From contig NZ_CP011663.1 in the NCBI RefSeq assembly GCF_001020205.1, positions 3,658,001-3,722,000 of the forward strand: DNA of 64,000 nt. Reading direction: 5' to 3'. How positions within the stretch are numbered: the first letter of the stretch is position 1; the number at the start of each line of letters is the position of its first letter. Source of the stretch: Clostridium sporogenes (GTDB taxonomy: Bacteria; Bacillota; Clostridia; Clostridiales; Clostridiaceae). Positions 1-8,181 of the stretch are shown piece after piece. Under the pieces are notes generated by a model, which did not search any database, had not been told where the DNA came from, and saw only the letters and a program-made list of their open reading frames with translations. A program made the translations under genes and the position numbers.

Positions 1-581
1 ACTCCCCATAAATAATCTTGTTTTGACGCTAATATAGCATCCTTTTGAAAAGTTGTTCCAGATGTTGATGTATACTGCTTATTTGTTATATCTTGCTTTT
101 CACCATTTAAATTTACTAAATAAATATTTTGAGTTTTAGGATTTGTTACAACTATTGAATTTTTTGAAGGATTTATATCATATAATAAATTATTTTTATT
201 TAGATCTATAGATTTAATAGTCTTATTTTTATTACTATCTTCTATATATATCAACTTTATTTTTATATTGCCTTCTAATTGAACTTCTATATTATTATCT
301 TTAGGAACTTCACTTTCTTTTTTTACTGTGGCTGCATTTTTATTTTGATTTTCTTTTTTATTTTCCTTTTGTTCTTGTTGTTTATTTTTTTGTTCTTCTT
401 CAGCCTTAGTTTCTTCTTTTATTTGATTTAAACTATTTTTTATTTTTTTACCAATACCATTATTAGTGAATATTATTCCTAAAAAAATTACTATTATAAC
501 TATAACTGAAAAAAATGTCCTTCTTTTTCTCTTTTTCATTCTATTTTCATAATCTTTGCTAAAAATACTTGGTTTTGCCAC
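1..581 (-). CDS. membrane-anchored hypothetical protein (3' end outside window)
   Basis: About 193 codons are visible from a GTG start at 581, preceded by AGGAGG at a good distance. The sequence starts MAKPSIFSKDYENRMKRKRR, then has one hydrophobic segment (roughly residues 24-40, rich in V/I/F). A long Lys/Glu/Gln/Asn linker follows, then a beta-rich outer domain. This is a single-pass protein with a basic cytoplasmic tail and a large extracytoplasmic part. I do not recognise the outer domain; the line 'DLNKNNLLYDINPSKNSIVV' is reminiscent of WD40/beta-propeller-like periplasmic proteins, but this is weak. The gene runs off the left edge, so its C-terminus is unknown. It is transcribed away from the pyr operon terminator and is probably a separate unit. 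Confidence 0.6.
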   Translation of the reverse strand, partial: MAKPSIFSKDYENRMKKRKRRTFFSVIVIIVIFLGIIFTNNGIGKKIKNSLNQIKEETKAEEEQKNKQQEQKENKKENQNKNAATVKKESEVPKDNNIEVQLEGNIKIKLIYIEDSNKNKTIKSIDLNKNNLLYDINPSKNSIVVTNPKTQNIYLVNLNGEKQDITNKQYTSTSGTTFQKDAILASKQDYLWG

Positions 582-743
582 AATAATTCCTCCTATATAT
601 AATACCTATCTATACTAAAATAAATAAAATGTATCAATTATTATAATATATAATTAACACTATTATAACTCAAAACAATAAAAATTAATAACCATTTTCA
701 TAATTATTAAAGTAAAATTAAGTTTTTGTTTAATATTTGTTAA

Positions 744-782
744 AACTAAAAAAATGTCTCAAAATTAAATCTATTTTGAGAC
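744..782 (-). terminator. intrinsic terminator of the pyr operon
   Basis: A perfect 10-bp stem (GTCTCAAAAT at 756-765 with ATTTTGAGAC at 773-782) has a 7-nt loop and is followed on the minus strand by a T-rich run (755 down to 744). It lies just after the pyrE stop. The stem and loop are nearly the same as part of the structure at 10748-10812. Confidence 0.85.
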
Positions 783-799
783 ACTCCTTATTTTTAAAT

Positions 800-1375
800 T
801 TATTTTTGTTCTCTACTACCTGGTTTTACAAAAGGTATATTTTTTTTACATAACTCACAGTTATCTTTTTCATAAGTTTCTATTTCTAATTTACAAGCAC
901 TATATATTTGATAGTTTGTTTTTATACCTTCCGCTCTTCTATCAACTATACATGCTATACCTACTACTTCTCCACCCATTTCTTCTATAACTTTAGCTAC
1001 TTCTAAAGAAGATTTACCTGTAGTTATTACATCCTCTGATATTATAACTTTATCTCCTTTTTTTATTTCAAATCCTCTTCGTATACACATGATTCCATCT
1101 TTTCTTTCTGCAAATATGCCTGGTCTATTAGTTTGCCTTGCTAATTCATAGGATACTATTACACCACCCATAGCTGGTCCTACTATTATATTAAAGTCTA
1201 CATTTTTAAGCTTCTGTGCTATTACACTAATAACTTTTTCTGCTTTTTGTGGATATTGAAGTAGTTTCGCACATTGACAATATCTATTACTATGTCTTCC
1301 AGATGATAGTAAGAAATGACCTTCTAATAATGCATTTGATTCTTTTAATATATCTATAACATTTATATTACTCAT
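800..1375 (-). CDS. pyrE: orotate phosphoribosyltransferase
   Basis: PyrE joins orotate and PRPP to give orotidine 5'-monophosphate in the cytoplasm, the fifth step of de novo UMP synthesis. The 191-residue protein has the type I PRTase PRPP-binding motif VIISEDVITTGKS at residues 110-122, and the phosphate-loop region around residues 64-75 (VGPAMGGV). The C-terminal tail carries CELC, seen in some clostridial PyrE proteins. The ATG start has GGAG upstream. It is the last gene of the pyr operon, 33 bp after pyrD, and a terminator follows. The identification is firm. Confidence 0.96.
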   Translation of the reverse strand: MSNINVIDILKESNALLEGHFLLSSGRHSNRYCQCAKLLQYPQKAEKVISVIAQKLKNVDFNIIVGPAMGGVIVSYELARQTNRPGIFAERKDGIMCIRRGFEIKKGDKVIISEDVITTGKSSLEVAKVIEEMGGEVVGIACIVDRRAEGIKTNYQIYSACKLEIETYEKDNCELCKKNIPFVKPGSREQK

Positions 1376-1408
1376 TTATATCTTCTCCTTATACTCACAA
1401 AATTTATT

Positions 1409-2305
1409 TTAAATAATTCCCCTTATTTCTTCTAAAGTTTGAATACCTTCTTCTTTCATATAATTTTCTAAGTCTTCTATTATATCTAAGGCTGAATATG
1501 GATTCATAAAATTAGCTGTTCCTATTTGTACTGCAGTAGCCCCTGCCATAATAAACTCTATTACATCTTTATAATTACATATTCCTCCTATACCTATAAC
1601 TGGTATTTTTACCTGCTTACATACTTCATATACCATTCTTAATGCTATAGGTTTAATACATGGGCCTGATAAACCTGCAGTTACATTTTCAAATACAGAT
1701 GTTTTTCTTTTTATATCTATAGCCATAGCTTTAAATGTATTTACCAATGAAATTGCATTTGCTCCTGCTTTCTCACATTTTATAGCCATATCTACTATAT
1801 CTTCTGCATTAGGAGATAACTTTACTATAAGTGGCTTTTGGCATATTTCTTTAACTTTTTTTACTACTTCATAAGCTATTTCTGACTTTATTCCAAAAGC
1901 CATGCCTCCATGCTTTACATTTGGACAGGATATATTTAGTTCTATAATATCTACATCTGTTTTATTTAATTTTTCTATGACTTCAATATAATCTTCTATA
2001 CATCCTCCACCTACATTTGCAATAGTTACTGTATCTATTTTTTTCATTTTAGGTAACTCTTCTTTTATAAATTTATCTACCCCTGGATTTTGAAGCCCTA
2101 CACTATTCATTATACCGGAACTAGTTTCATAAATTCTTATGCCATTATTTCCTTCTTTAGGATTTAAGGTCAATCCTTTACTTGAAATCCCCCCTAATTT
2201 GGAAACATCATAAAATTCCCCATATTCTTCTCCAAATCCAAAAGTTCCTGATGCAGCTATAATAGGATTTTTGAAAATCTTACCACATAAATTTACTTGA
2301 AGCAT
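1409..2305 (-). CDS. pyrD: dihydroorotate dehydrogenase, catalytic subunit (class 1B)
   Basis: PyrD oxidises dihydroorotate to orotate on FMN. In class 1B enzymes electrons pass through PyrK to NAD. The 298-residue TIM barrel shows the active-site Cys region NISCPNVKHGG (Cys127) and the C-terminal phosphate-binding glycine motif near IPVIGIGGI. Cys at this position, rather than Ser, marks class 1. The start overlaps the pyrK stop in a TAATG arrangement, suggesting translational coupling of the two subunits. The SD is AAGGAG. Confidence 0.96.
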   Translation of the reverse strand: MLQVNLCGKIFKNPIIAASGTFGFGEEYGEFYDVSKLGGISSKGLTLNPKEGNNGIRIYETSSGIMNSVGLQNPGVDKFIKEELPKMKKIDTVTIANVGGGCIEDYIEVIEKLNKTDVDIIELNISCPNVKHGGMAFGIKSEIAYEVVKKVKEICQKPLIVKLSPNAEDIVDMAIKCEKAGANAISLVNTFKAMAIDIKRKTSVFENVTAGLSGPCIKPIALRMVYEVCKQVKIPVIGIGGICNYKDVIEFIMAGATAVQIGTANFMNPYSALDIIEDLENYMKEEGIQTLEEIRGII

Positions 2306-3063
2306 TATATATCTCCTTTCAAAAGAATGTCCTCTCCTTTAAACACAGGTCCATCCTTGCAAGTTCTTTTATTCCCAAATTTAGTTTTACAAGTACATAC
2401 AAGACATGCTCCTATACCACAGGCCATTCTTTTTTCCATAGATACATATAAAGGAATTTTCTTCTCCCTACACATTAATATAACCTTATCCATCATTATT
2501 TCTGGTCCACAACATAGAACCAAATCATAATCTTCTGGATAAAAATAATCTGTTACATATCCTTTTTGTCCAGCACTACCATCCTCTGTAACTACGACTA
2601 TATTATCTACTAAATTATTAAAATTTTCGGTGCAATAAGTCTCATCCCTAAACCCTGCATAAATATCCATATCTATATTTTTTATACTTTTTATTAAATA
2701 ATTCATAGGAGCTATTCCTATACCACCAGTTACTATAGCTATTTTCCCCTTTATGTTCTCTAAATCAAATCCGTTTCCTAAGGGTCCCATTATCTCAACT
2801 TCTTCTTCTGACTTTATTTTAGATAAAATTTTAGTTCCTTTTCCTTCTAATTTGTATAAAAATTCTATGGAATTATCATTTATATCATGTATGCTTATAG
2901 GTCTCCATAAAATAGGTTCATCTTGCCAAGCCCTTATCATATAAAACTGTCCTGGCTTTCCTTTAAAAGTACCACCTAAGGTCATTTTAAATATACCTGT
3001 TGATATACTTTTATTTTTTATTACCTTTACTTTAAAAGTTTTAGACTTTATTTTACACACCAC
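2305..3063 (-). CDS. pyrK: dihydroorotate dehydrogenase electron-transfer subunit
   Basis: PyrK carries FAD and a [2Fe-2S] cluster and passes electrons from PyrD to NAD. The FAD-binding signature RPISI is at residues 54-58 and an NAD-binding glycine stretch VTGGIGIAP is near 111-119. The cluster cysteines are C215, C220, C223 and C235. The start is uncertain: the frame opens with two GTG codons (3063 and 3060) behind only a weak purine-rich AGAAAGA, and there is no ATG near. A 139-bp spacer separates it from pyrF, unusually long for this tight operon. Confidence 0.93.
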   Translation of the reverse strand: MVCKIKSKTFKVKVIKNKSISTGIFKMTLGGTFKGKPGQFYMIRAWQDEPILWRPISIHDINDNSIEFLYKLEGKGTKILSKIKSEEEVEIMGPLGNGFDLENIKGKIAIVTGGIGIAPMNYLIKSIKNIDMDIYAGFRDETYCTENFNNLVDNIVVVTEDGSAGQKGYVTDYFYPEDYDLVLCCGPEIMMDKVILMCREKKIPLYVSMEKRMACGIGACLVCTCKTKFGNKRTCKDGPVFKGEDILLKGDI

Positions 3064-3202
3064 TCTTTCTCGTGATCCAATACTAGAAAAATATATTTAT
3101 GTCATGGCTACAAGCTCTTCATCTATTTTATTTAAATAGGAATCAACTGCTAATACACTCATCAATAAGTTCTTCTAGTACTTAAAATCACTTAATGTAA
3201 AT

Positions 3203-4063
3203 CTATATAATCTGTAAAGTTTTTTTCATATTTATAACTTCTGCTCTCGCATATTCTTCAAAATTTTTTCCTTCTTCATCATATTTTTTATATGCAAGCA
3301 ATATTCCCCTTGAAGAATTTATAATACCTCCATTACCTTCACTTAAATAAGATTTAGCAACTTCGGCTTTTCCTCCCTGAGCTCCATAGCCAGGTATTAA
3401 AAAAAATGTATGTTTTAATTCTTTTCTAATATTATTTTCTTCTGCTGTACATCCAACTACTGCTCCTATAGAGCTATATCCACAATTACCTAAAAATTCT
3501 TTTCCTATATTCTCTATCTTTTCTCCTACTTTGTTGTATACCTTTTTATTGTCTTTTAAATCTAAATATTGTATATCCTTTGAACCTTCATTAGAAGTTC
3601 TTAATAACAAGAAGGCTCCCTTATCCTTATTTTTGAAATAATCTTTATATGGTTCTAAAGTATCCATTCCCATATACGGATTTAATGTTATAAAATCACT
3701 TTCAAAATCTCCCTCAAAATGAGCTTTTGCATACATTTTAGCTGTAGCAGATATGTCTCCTCTTTTTATATCTGCTATAACTATACCGCCTTTTTCTCTT
3801 ATATATTCTAAAGTTTTCTTGTACAAAACCATTCCTTTAATTCCCATAGCTTCATAATAAGCTATCTGAACTTTATAACAAGCTGACACATCAAAAGTTG
3901 AATCAACTATCCTTTGATTAAATCCAAATATAGCATCTTCTATATTGGTAAATTTATTTAAAAATCCTTTTGGTATATAACTTATATCTGTATCAAGACC
4001 TACACAAACACATCCCTTTTTTTCTACACTTTCATACAATTTATCTATAATCAATTTATTCAT
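3203..4063 (-). CDS. pyrF: orotidine 5'-phosphate decarboxylase (PyrF type 2)
   Basis: PyrF decarboxylates OMP to UMP, the last de novo step. The 286-residue length fits the longer type 2 group found in clostridia and mycobacteria. The catalytic DxKxxD cluster is visible as ADIKRGDIS (D98, K100, D103). GLDTD near residue 22 is the N-terminal substrate-binding segment. The ATG at 4063 lies behind GAAAGGA. It lies 14 bp after pyrC. Confidence 0.95.
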   Translation of the reverse strand: MNKLIIDKLYESVEKKGCVCVGLDTDISYIPKGFLNKFTNIEDAIFGFNQRIVDSTFDVSACYKVQIAYYEAMGIKGMVLYKKTLEYIREKGGIVIADIKRGDISATAKMYAKAHFEGDFESDFITLNPYMGMDTLEPYKDYFKNKDKGAFLLLRTSNEGSKDIQYLDLKDNKKVYNKVGEKIENIGKEFLGNCGYSSIGAVVGCTAEENNIRKELKHTFFLIPGYGAQGGKAEVAKSYLSEGNGGIINSSRGILLAYKKYDEEGKNFEEYARAEVINMKKTLQII

Positions 4064-4077
4064 CCTTTCTTTTTCTA

Positions 4078-5268
4078 TTAAAATTCACTATATACTATAC
4101 ATCCTGCTTTAAATGTAACTTTAATTCTTCCTTTAAGGCACATACCATCCATAGGAGTATTTTTCCCTTTTGAATGAAACTCTTCAGATTTTACTTTATA
4201 TTCTTCTTTTGTATCTACTAAAACTAAATCTGCTTCTCTTCCTATTTTTATTTCTCCCTTATTTACACCTAAAATATCCGCTGGATTCTTAGACATTATT
4301 TGTGAAAGTTTGCTTAAACTAATATGATTATCATGAACTAACTTTGTATAACATGTAGAAAAAGATGTTTCTATTCCTGATATTCCCGGACTACCTTTTA
4401 GCTTATCTTCTTTACTATGAGGTGCATGATCCGTTCCTATGCAATCTACTATATCTTCTTTTATTGCCTCTATTAATACTTTTATATCTTCTTCTTCTCT
4501 TAAAGGGGGATTTACTCTATAAAAAATTTTATTTGTAAGGGCTATATGATGTGGTGCTACTTCACAAGTTACTTTTAAACCTTTCTTTTTAGCATTTATT
4601 ATATACTCCATAGATTCTTTGGTACTTACATGAGCTATATGAACCTTACAACCTGTAAACTCTGAAAGAGCTATGTTTCTCCAAGTCATTAAATTTTCTG
4701 AAAGCCTAGTATCTAAATTTGTTACATCATGTTCCTCTGAGTGACACATTACTATAACATCTTTTTCTTTAGCTTTAAACATAGCATCTATTAATACCCT
4801 TGTGTTCATTACATCTTTTCCATCTTCTGATATTATTTTTACTTTCTTATCTATAGAATCTATATGACTTATATCATCACCAGAAAAATCTTTTGTAATG
4901 GACATACATTGATGAATATCTACTAACCCTATTTCTTTCCCTTTTTCTAAAACATATTCTACTTCTTTATTAGAACTACATATAGGTTTAGTATTAGCCA
5001 TTAAGTTTACCATAGTATATCCACCTTTTACTGCTGCTCTACTTCCTGTCAATATATCTTCTTTATATGTAAAACCTGGATCTCTAAAGTGGGCATGCAT
5101 ATCTATGAAAGATGGAAGAAGAGTTAATCCTCTTCCATCAAATATTTCACAATTTTTATTTAAATTTTTTCCTAGTTCCTCTATAATTCCGTTTTTTATA
5201 TAAATATCTCCATGGAAGTTTTGACACCAATCTATTATATTGACATTTTTAATTAGTAGTTCATTCAT
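4078..5268 (-). CDS. pyrC: dihydroorotase
   Basis: PyrC is an amidohydrolase that cyclises carbamoyl aspartate to dihydroorotate. Metal-binding His58 and His60 sit in DMHAHFRDPG. Further metal ligands are seen in CHSEEH, IAHVSTKES and the C-terminal CIGTDHAPHS. At 396 residues it is a class I (Bacillus-type) enzyme. The ATG follows GGAGGGG. It lies between pyrI and pyrF in the operon. Confidence 0.96.
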   Translation of the reverse strand: MNELLIKNVNIIDWCQNFHGDIYIKNGIIEELGKNLNKNCEIFDGRGLTLLPSFIDMHAHFRDPGFTYKEDILTGSRAAVKGGYTMVNLMANTKPICSSNKEVEYVLEKGKEIGLVDIHQCMSITKDFSGDDISHIDSIDKKVKIISEDGKDVMNTRVLIDAMFKAKEKDVIVMCHSEEHDVTNLDTRLSENLMTWRNIALSEFTGCKVHIAHVSTKESMEYIINAKKKGLKVTCEVAPHHIALTNKIFYRVNPPLREEEDIKVLIEAIKEDIVDCIGTDHAPHSKEDKLKGSPGISGIETSFSTCYTKLVHDNHISLSKLSQIMSKNPADILGVNKGEIKIGREADLVLVDTKEEYKVKSEEFHSKGKNTPMDGMCLKGRIKVTFKAGCIVYSEF

Positions 5269-5289
5269 TTGTGCACCCCTCCATAAATT

Positions 5290-5730
5290 TTATAGTTTAT
5301 TTATATCTCCTCCTGAATATATTTCGTCACAATATTTACATCTATACTCGCCATCTTCTTCATCTACTAAGTAAAATTCATTAGGTATATAATTTTCTAT
5401 AGATGTTATGCAACGTGGATTTTTGCATTTTATAACATTTTCTATTGTTTTAGGTAGTTCTAACTTTATTTTTTCCTTTATTTTTTCATTTTCAATAACA
5501 TCTATTGTTATTTTAGGATCTATAAATCCTAATACTTTATAATCTATCTCCATAATATTTTCTATTTTTATTATATCTTTTTTCCCAAGTTTTGAGCTTT
5601 CCGCATTCATTATAAGAGCTACTCTATAGTCTGCCTCTTCTAATCCTAAATATTTAAATATTTTTATACCATATCCTGCTTGTATATGATCTATTACTAT
5701 ACCATTTTTTATACTATTTATTGTTAACAT
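5290..5730 (-). CDS. pyrI: aspartate carbamoyltransferase regulatory chain
   Basis: PyrI is the nucleotide-binding regulatory subunit of ATCase and gives CTP/ATP control of PyrB. The four zinc cysteines that join the R and C chains are present: C102 and C107 (CKNPRC), C131 and C134 (CKYC). The N-terminal domain binds effectors. The length of 146 residues is normal. It starts one base after the pyrB stop codon, so it is translationally coupled, matching the 1:1 R:C stoichiometry. Confidence 0.96.
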   Translation of the reverse strand: MLTINSIKNGIVIDHIQAGYGIKIFKYLGLEEADYRVALIMNAESSKLGKKDIIKIENIMEIDYKVLGFIDPKITIDVIENEKIKEKIKLELPKTIENVIKCKNPRCITSIENYIPNEFYLVDEEDGEYRCKYCDEIYSGGDINKL

Positions 5731-5731
5731 A

Positions 5732-6655
5732 TTATCTTACCCCCAATAATTTTGCTATTAAAGCCATTCTTACATACATTCCATATTTAGCCTGTTTAAA
5801 ATAACATCCTCTTGGGTCTTGATCTATTTCATAAGCTATTTCATTAACTCTTGGTAGTGGATGAAGAACCATCATATCTTTTTTGGCATATTTCATCTTT
5901 TCACCATCTAATATATAACTATCCTTTAATCTTACATAATCATCTTCATTAAAGAATCTTTCTCTTTGAACTCTTGTCATATAAAGTATATCTAGTTCTG
6001 CCATAGCATCTTCCATTTTTGAAACTTCTTTATATTCTATATTATTTTTTTCTAATATTTCTTTTCTTATATAATCAGGAATTTTTAATTCTTCTGGGGA
6101 CATAAAAATAAATTTATTGTTTTTATACCTTGATAGGGCCTTTACTAATGAGTGTACTGTTCTTCCAAATTTTAAATCTCCACAGCAACCTATAGTTAAG
6201 TTAGATAAATCTCCTTTTAAGGATCTTATTGTTAATAGATCTGTTAATGTTTGAGTTGGATGTTGATGACTACCATCTCCAGCATTTATAACTGGTATTT
6301 CTGAATACATTGCAGCTATTGCTGGTGCACCTTCTTTTGGATGTCTCATAGCTACTATATCTGCATAACAACCTACAGTTCTTATAGTATCTGCAACACT
6401 TTCTCCTTTTGCTACTGAACTTGAATTAGGCTCTGAAAATCCTATTACCTGTCCACCTAATCTAAGCATAGCAGCTTCAAAACTAAATCTTGTTCTTGTA
6501 CTTGGCTCATAAAATAATGTAGCTAATATTTTTCCATCACATACATGTAAAAATTTTTCTGGGTCCTCAATTATTTCATCTGCTAATTTAAATACCTCTT
6601 CTAGTTCCTCTAATGAAAAATCCATTGGGTCTAATAAATTTCTTCCTTTTAACAT
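5732..6655 (-). CDS. pyrB: aspartate carbamoyltransferase catalytic chain
   Basis: PyrB makes carbamoyl aspartate from carbamoyl phosphate and aspartate. The carbamoyl-phosphate motif STRTRFSFE and the aspartate-site HPLPRV are present. I choose the ATG at 6655 (307 residues): AGGAGG lies 8 nt before it, whereas the upstream TTG at 6661 is only 2 nt from the SD. It is the first gene of the pyr operon. Its SD is the 3' flank of a second PyrR-like hairpin, so both transcription and translation may be repressed by uridine nucleotides. Confidence 0.96.
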   Translation of the reverse strand: MLKGRNLLDPMDFSLEELEEVFKLADEIIEDPEKFLHVCDGKILATLFYEPSTRTRFSFEAAMLRLGGQVIGFSEPNSSSVAKGESVADTIRTVGCYADIVAMRHPKEGAPAIAAMYSEIPVINAGDGSHQHPTQTLTDLLTIRSLKGDLSNLTIGCCGDLKFGRTVHSLVKALSRYKNNKFIFMSPEELKIPDYIRKEILEKNNIEYKEVSKMEDAMAELDILYMTRVQRERFFNEDDYVRLKDSYILDGEKMKYAKKDMMVLHPLPRVNEIAYEIDQDPRGCYFKQAKYGMYVRMALIAKLLGVR

Positions 6656-6666
6656 ATACAATTCCT

Positions 6667-6698
6667 CCTTTTTAATCTCTCTGGATTAAATTTAAAGG
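6667..6698 (-). promoter_or_regulatory. PyrR-binding-type hairpin overlapping the pyrB Shine-Dalgarno
   Basis: On the minus strand the element runs CCTTTA, then TTTAATCC, then AGAGAG, then ATTAAAAAGG, directly continuing into the AGGAGG of pyrB. This matches the PyrR recognition pattern (conserved purine-rich loop, lower stem CCTTT/AAAGG). Sequestering AAAAGGAGG would block ribosome entry. The family assignment is by pattern; pyrR itself is not in the window. Confidence 0.75.
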
Positions 6699-6701
6699 TA
6701 T

Positions 6702-6733
6702 AAAAAATGCCTTCCTTTTTTTAAAGGAAGGCA
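6702..6733 (-). terminator. attenuator terminator in the pyrB leader
   Basis: A perfect 11-bp GC-containing stem (6708-6718 with 6723-6733), a TTTT loop and a run of six T on the minus strand form a strong intrinsic terminator before pyrB. Its 5' arm (CTTCCTTT in RNA sense) is complementary to AAAGGAAG in the 3' flank of the upstream PyrR hairpin, giving a mutually exclusive antiterminator. Confidence 0.85.
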
Positions 6734-6814
6734 CAATTATACTCTAGTTTAAAATATTATATTTTCATATAATATTTATAATTATACTCTTTTTATAAAA
6801 TATGCTTTTCTCTT

Positions 6815-6846
6815 CCTTTTTAGTCTCACAGGACTAATTTTAAAGG
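6815..6846 (-). promoter_or_regulatory. PyrR-binding-type anti-antiterminator hairpin
   Basis: On the minus strand: CCTTTA, TTAGTCC, TGTGAG, ACTAAAAAGG. This is very close to the Bacillus PyrR site (AGTCC-N-GUGAGGCU-like core). It is the first structured element of the leader, about 30 nt after the promoter, and its 3' strand contains the antiterminator sequence AAAAAGGAAG. Confidence 0.8.
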
Positions 6847-6878
6847 TCTTATAAAAATTTTATTAATCTTTATTGGTA

Positions 6879-6907
6879 ATGTTAGCACAGAAATTAAACT
6901 AAGTCAA
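6879..6907 (-). promoter_or_regulatory. sigma-A promoter of the pyr operon
   Basis: TTGACT (6907-6902), a 17-nt spacer and TAACAT (6884-6879) with an extended TGC just before the -10. Transcription would start near 6872 and run through both PyrR sites into pyrB. Confidence 0.8.
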
Positions 6908-6910
6908 CTA

Positions 6911-7669
6911 TTATTTTAATCTTTGTGACATTAAGGCTGCTCCTATAGCTCCAGCATATCTCCCAAGTTCATGGGCTTTTACTTCTGAGCCTAATTTTTC
7001 TGATAATCTCTCTAATATGTAATTATTTTCACTTAATCCTCCAGTTAAAAAATATTGTCCATTATCTGAGTGTTTTTGACATAAAGATTTTACTTTTCCG
7101 GTTATAGAATCTAATACTCCATGGGCTATATCTTCTCTTTTCTTACCACTACCTATCAAACTTATAACTTCTGATTCTGCAAATACTGTACACATAGAGC
7201 TTATAGTTACATTTTCTCCATTTTTTGCCCTTTCGCACATTTCTTCTATGTCAAAACCCAATGTATTTGCCATTAATTCTAAAAATCTTCCTGTTCCAGC
7301 AGCACATTTATCATTCATAGTAAAATTAGTAACATTACCATCTTCCACTGTTATAACTTTTGTATCTTGGCCTCCTATATCTATAACTGTGCAATCTTTC
7401 TTAAATAAATAGTAAGCTCCCTTGCCATGACAAGTTATTTCTGTTATAGTTTTATCCGCATAAGGAACAGAAACTCGCCCATAACCTGTAGCAACTATTT
7501 TAGAATTTTTTTTATCTGCCCCTATTTCCTTTAATTTATTTTTAATTTCCTCTGCAGTTTTAACACTACTCCAACCTGTTGGCAATACAAATACATCCTT
7601 TATATTATCATTTTCAAATACACAAACCTTAGATGCAGTAGATCCTATGTCTATACCTATATAAAACAT
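6911..7669 (-). CDS. acyl-CoA dehydratase activase / double-cubane reductase activator (YjiL, HgdC family)
   Basis: This is an ASKHA-fold ATPase whose homodimer holds one [4Fe-4S] cluster and uses ATP to drive low-potential electrons into an HgdB-type partner. The 252-residue protein opens with [11 protein letters not shown] (phosphate loop 1) and has DIGGQDTK and the CAAGTGRF signature. The cluster cysteines are expected to be C122 and C160, which align with the two ligands in HgdC. It is last in its group, 22 bp after the DUF3343 gene, and both HgdB-like subunits are upstream. It resembles FldI (53851-54645) but is clearly a separate paralogue. The substrate of the system is unknown. Confidence 0.9.
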   Translation of the reverse strand: MFYIGIDIGSTASKVCVFENDNIKDVFVLPTGWSSVKTAEEIKNKLKEIGADKKNSKIVATGYGRVSVPYADKTITEITCHGKGAYYLFKKDCTVIDIGGQDTKVITVEDGNVTNFTMNDKCAAGTGRFLELMANTLGFDIEEMCERAKNGENVTISSMCTVFAESEVISLIGSGKKREDIAHGVLDSITGKVKSLCQKHSDNGQYFLTGGLSENNYILERLSEKLGSEVKAHELGRYAGAIGAALMSQRLK

Positions 7670-7691
7670 TTAACCCCACCTTTTCTATTAA

Positions 7692-7943
7692 TTAAGCATA
7701 AAAATTTTTTATAGTTTTAGCTAATGAATGTAATCCTGAAGTCTTCACTCCATTATTTTCTATTAATTTTTTTATAAAATTTTCATCATTTTTATTATAC
7801 ATTATACATATACCACAGGATTTAGATAGTTCTCTTGGTGTAGGAACAATAGTATGTTTTATTTTATTCTTGCTAAGTAAACTATCCATTTTCATACCTT
7901 CTGTATGTGAAGGAAAAAGAATATAGTAATTTGTTTGCTCCAT
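7692..7943 (-). CDS. DUF3343 putative Se/S carrier-like protein
   Basis: A small 83-residue protein. I place the start at ATG 7943 because AAGGAAG lies 8 nt before it; the upstream GTG at 7952 overlaps the SD. The central CGIC pair (in SKSCGICIMY) and the pattern 'TxRELSxSCG' match the DUF3343 family, described as a putative Se/S carrier. In other anaerobes it sits beside HgdB/activase genes, as here. Whether it delivers selenium or sulfur to the adjacent reductase is inference; its closeness to a selenoprotein operon makes the question worth asking. Confidence 0.8.
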   Translation of the reverse strand: MEQTNYYILFPSHTEGMKMDSLLSKNKIKHTIVPTPRELSKSCGICIMYNKNDENFIKKLIENNGVKTSGLHSLAKTIKNFYA

Positions 7944-8086
7944 TTTATACACTTCCTTTCACAATATTTAATTATATGTATTAAAAAAATAGCCTAGTTT
8001 TAATATAACCCATATTTAATAAATATGTAACTAAAATTGAATAATTATTAGCTATACATTATATATTTATTATAAAACATGAGAAA

Positions 8087-8118
8087 CCAGGAGAGAACCA
8101 AAACGGTGCATCTCCTGG
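8087..8118 (-). terminator. hairpin after the HgdB-like gene
   Basis: CCAGGAG (8087-8093) pairs with CTCCTGG (8112-8118), with further internal GGTT/GCACC pairing, followed on the minus strand by a T-rich stretch. It lies between the HgdB-like gene and the DUF3343 gene, so the activase and DUF3343 genes may need readthrough or their own promoter. Confidence 0.6.
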
Positions 8119-8181
8119 ATAAAATTTGTAGATGTAATTTCAAACTTTTTAAATTAATTATATTTTTAATCCTTTTTTATC

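Noticed and set aside
3097..3162. A 21-residue frame (MSVLAVDSYLNKIDEELVAMT) in the gap between pyrF and pyrK
   Set aside because: Weak SD, very short and no support other than the long gap; left unannotated.
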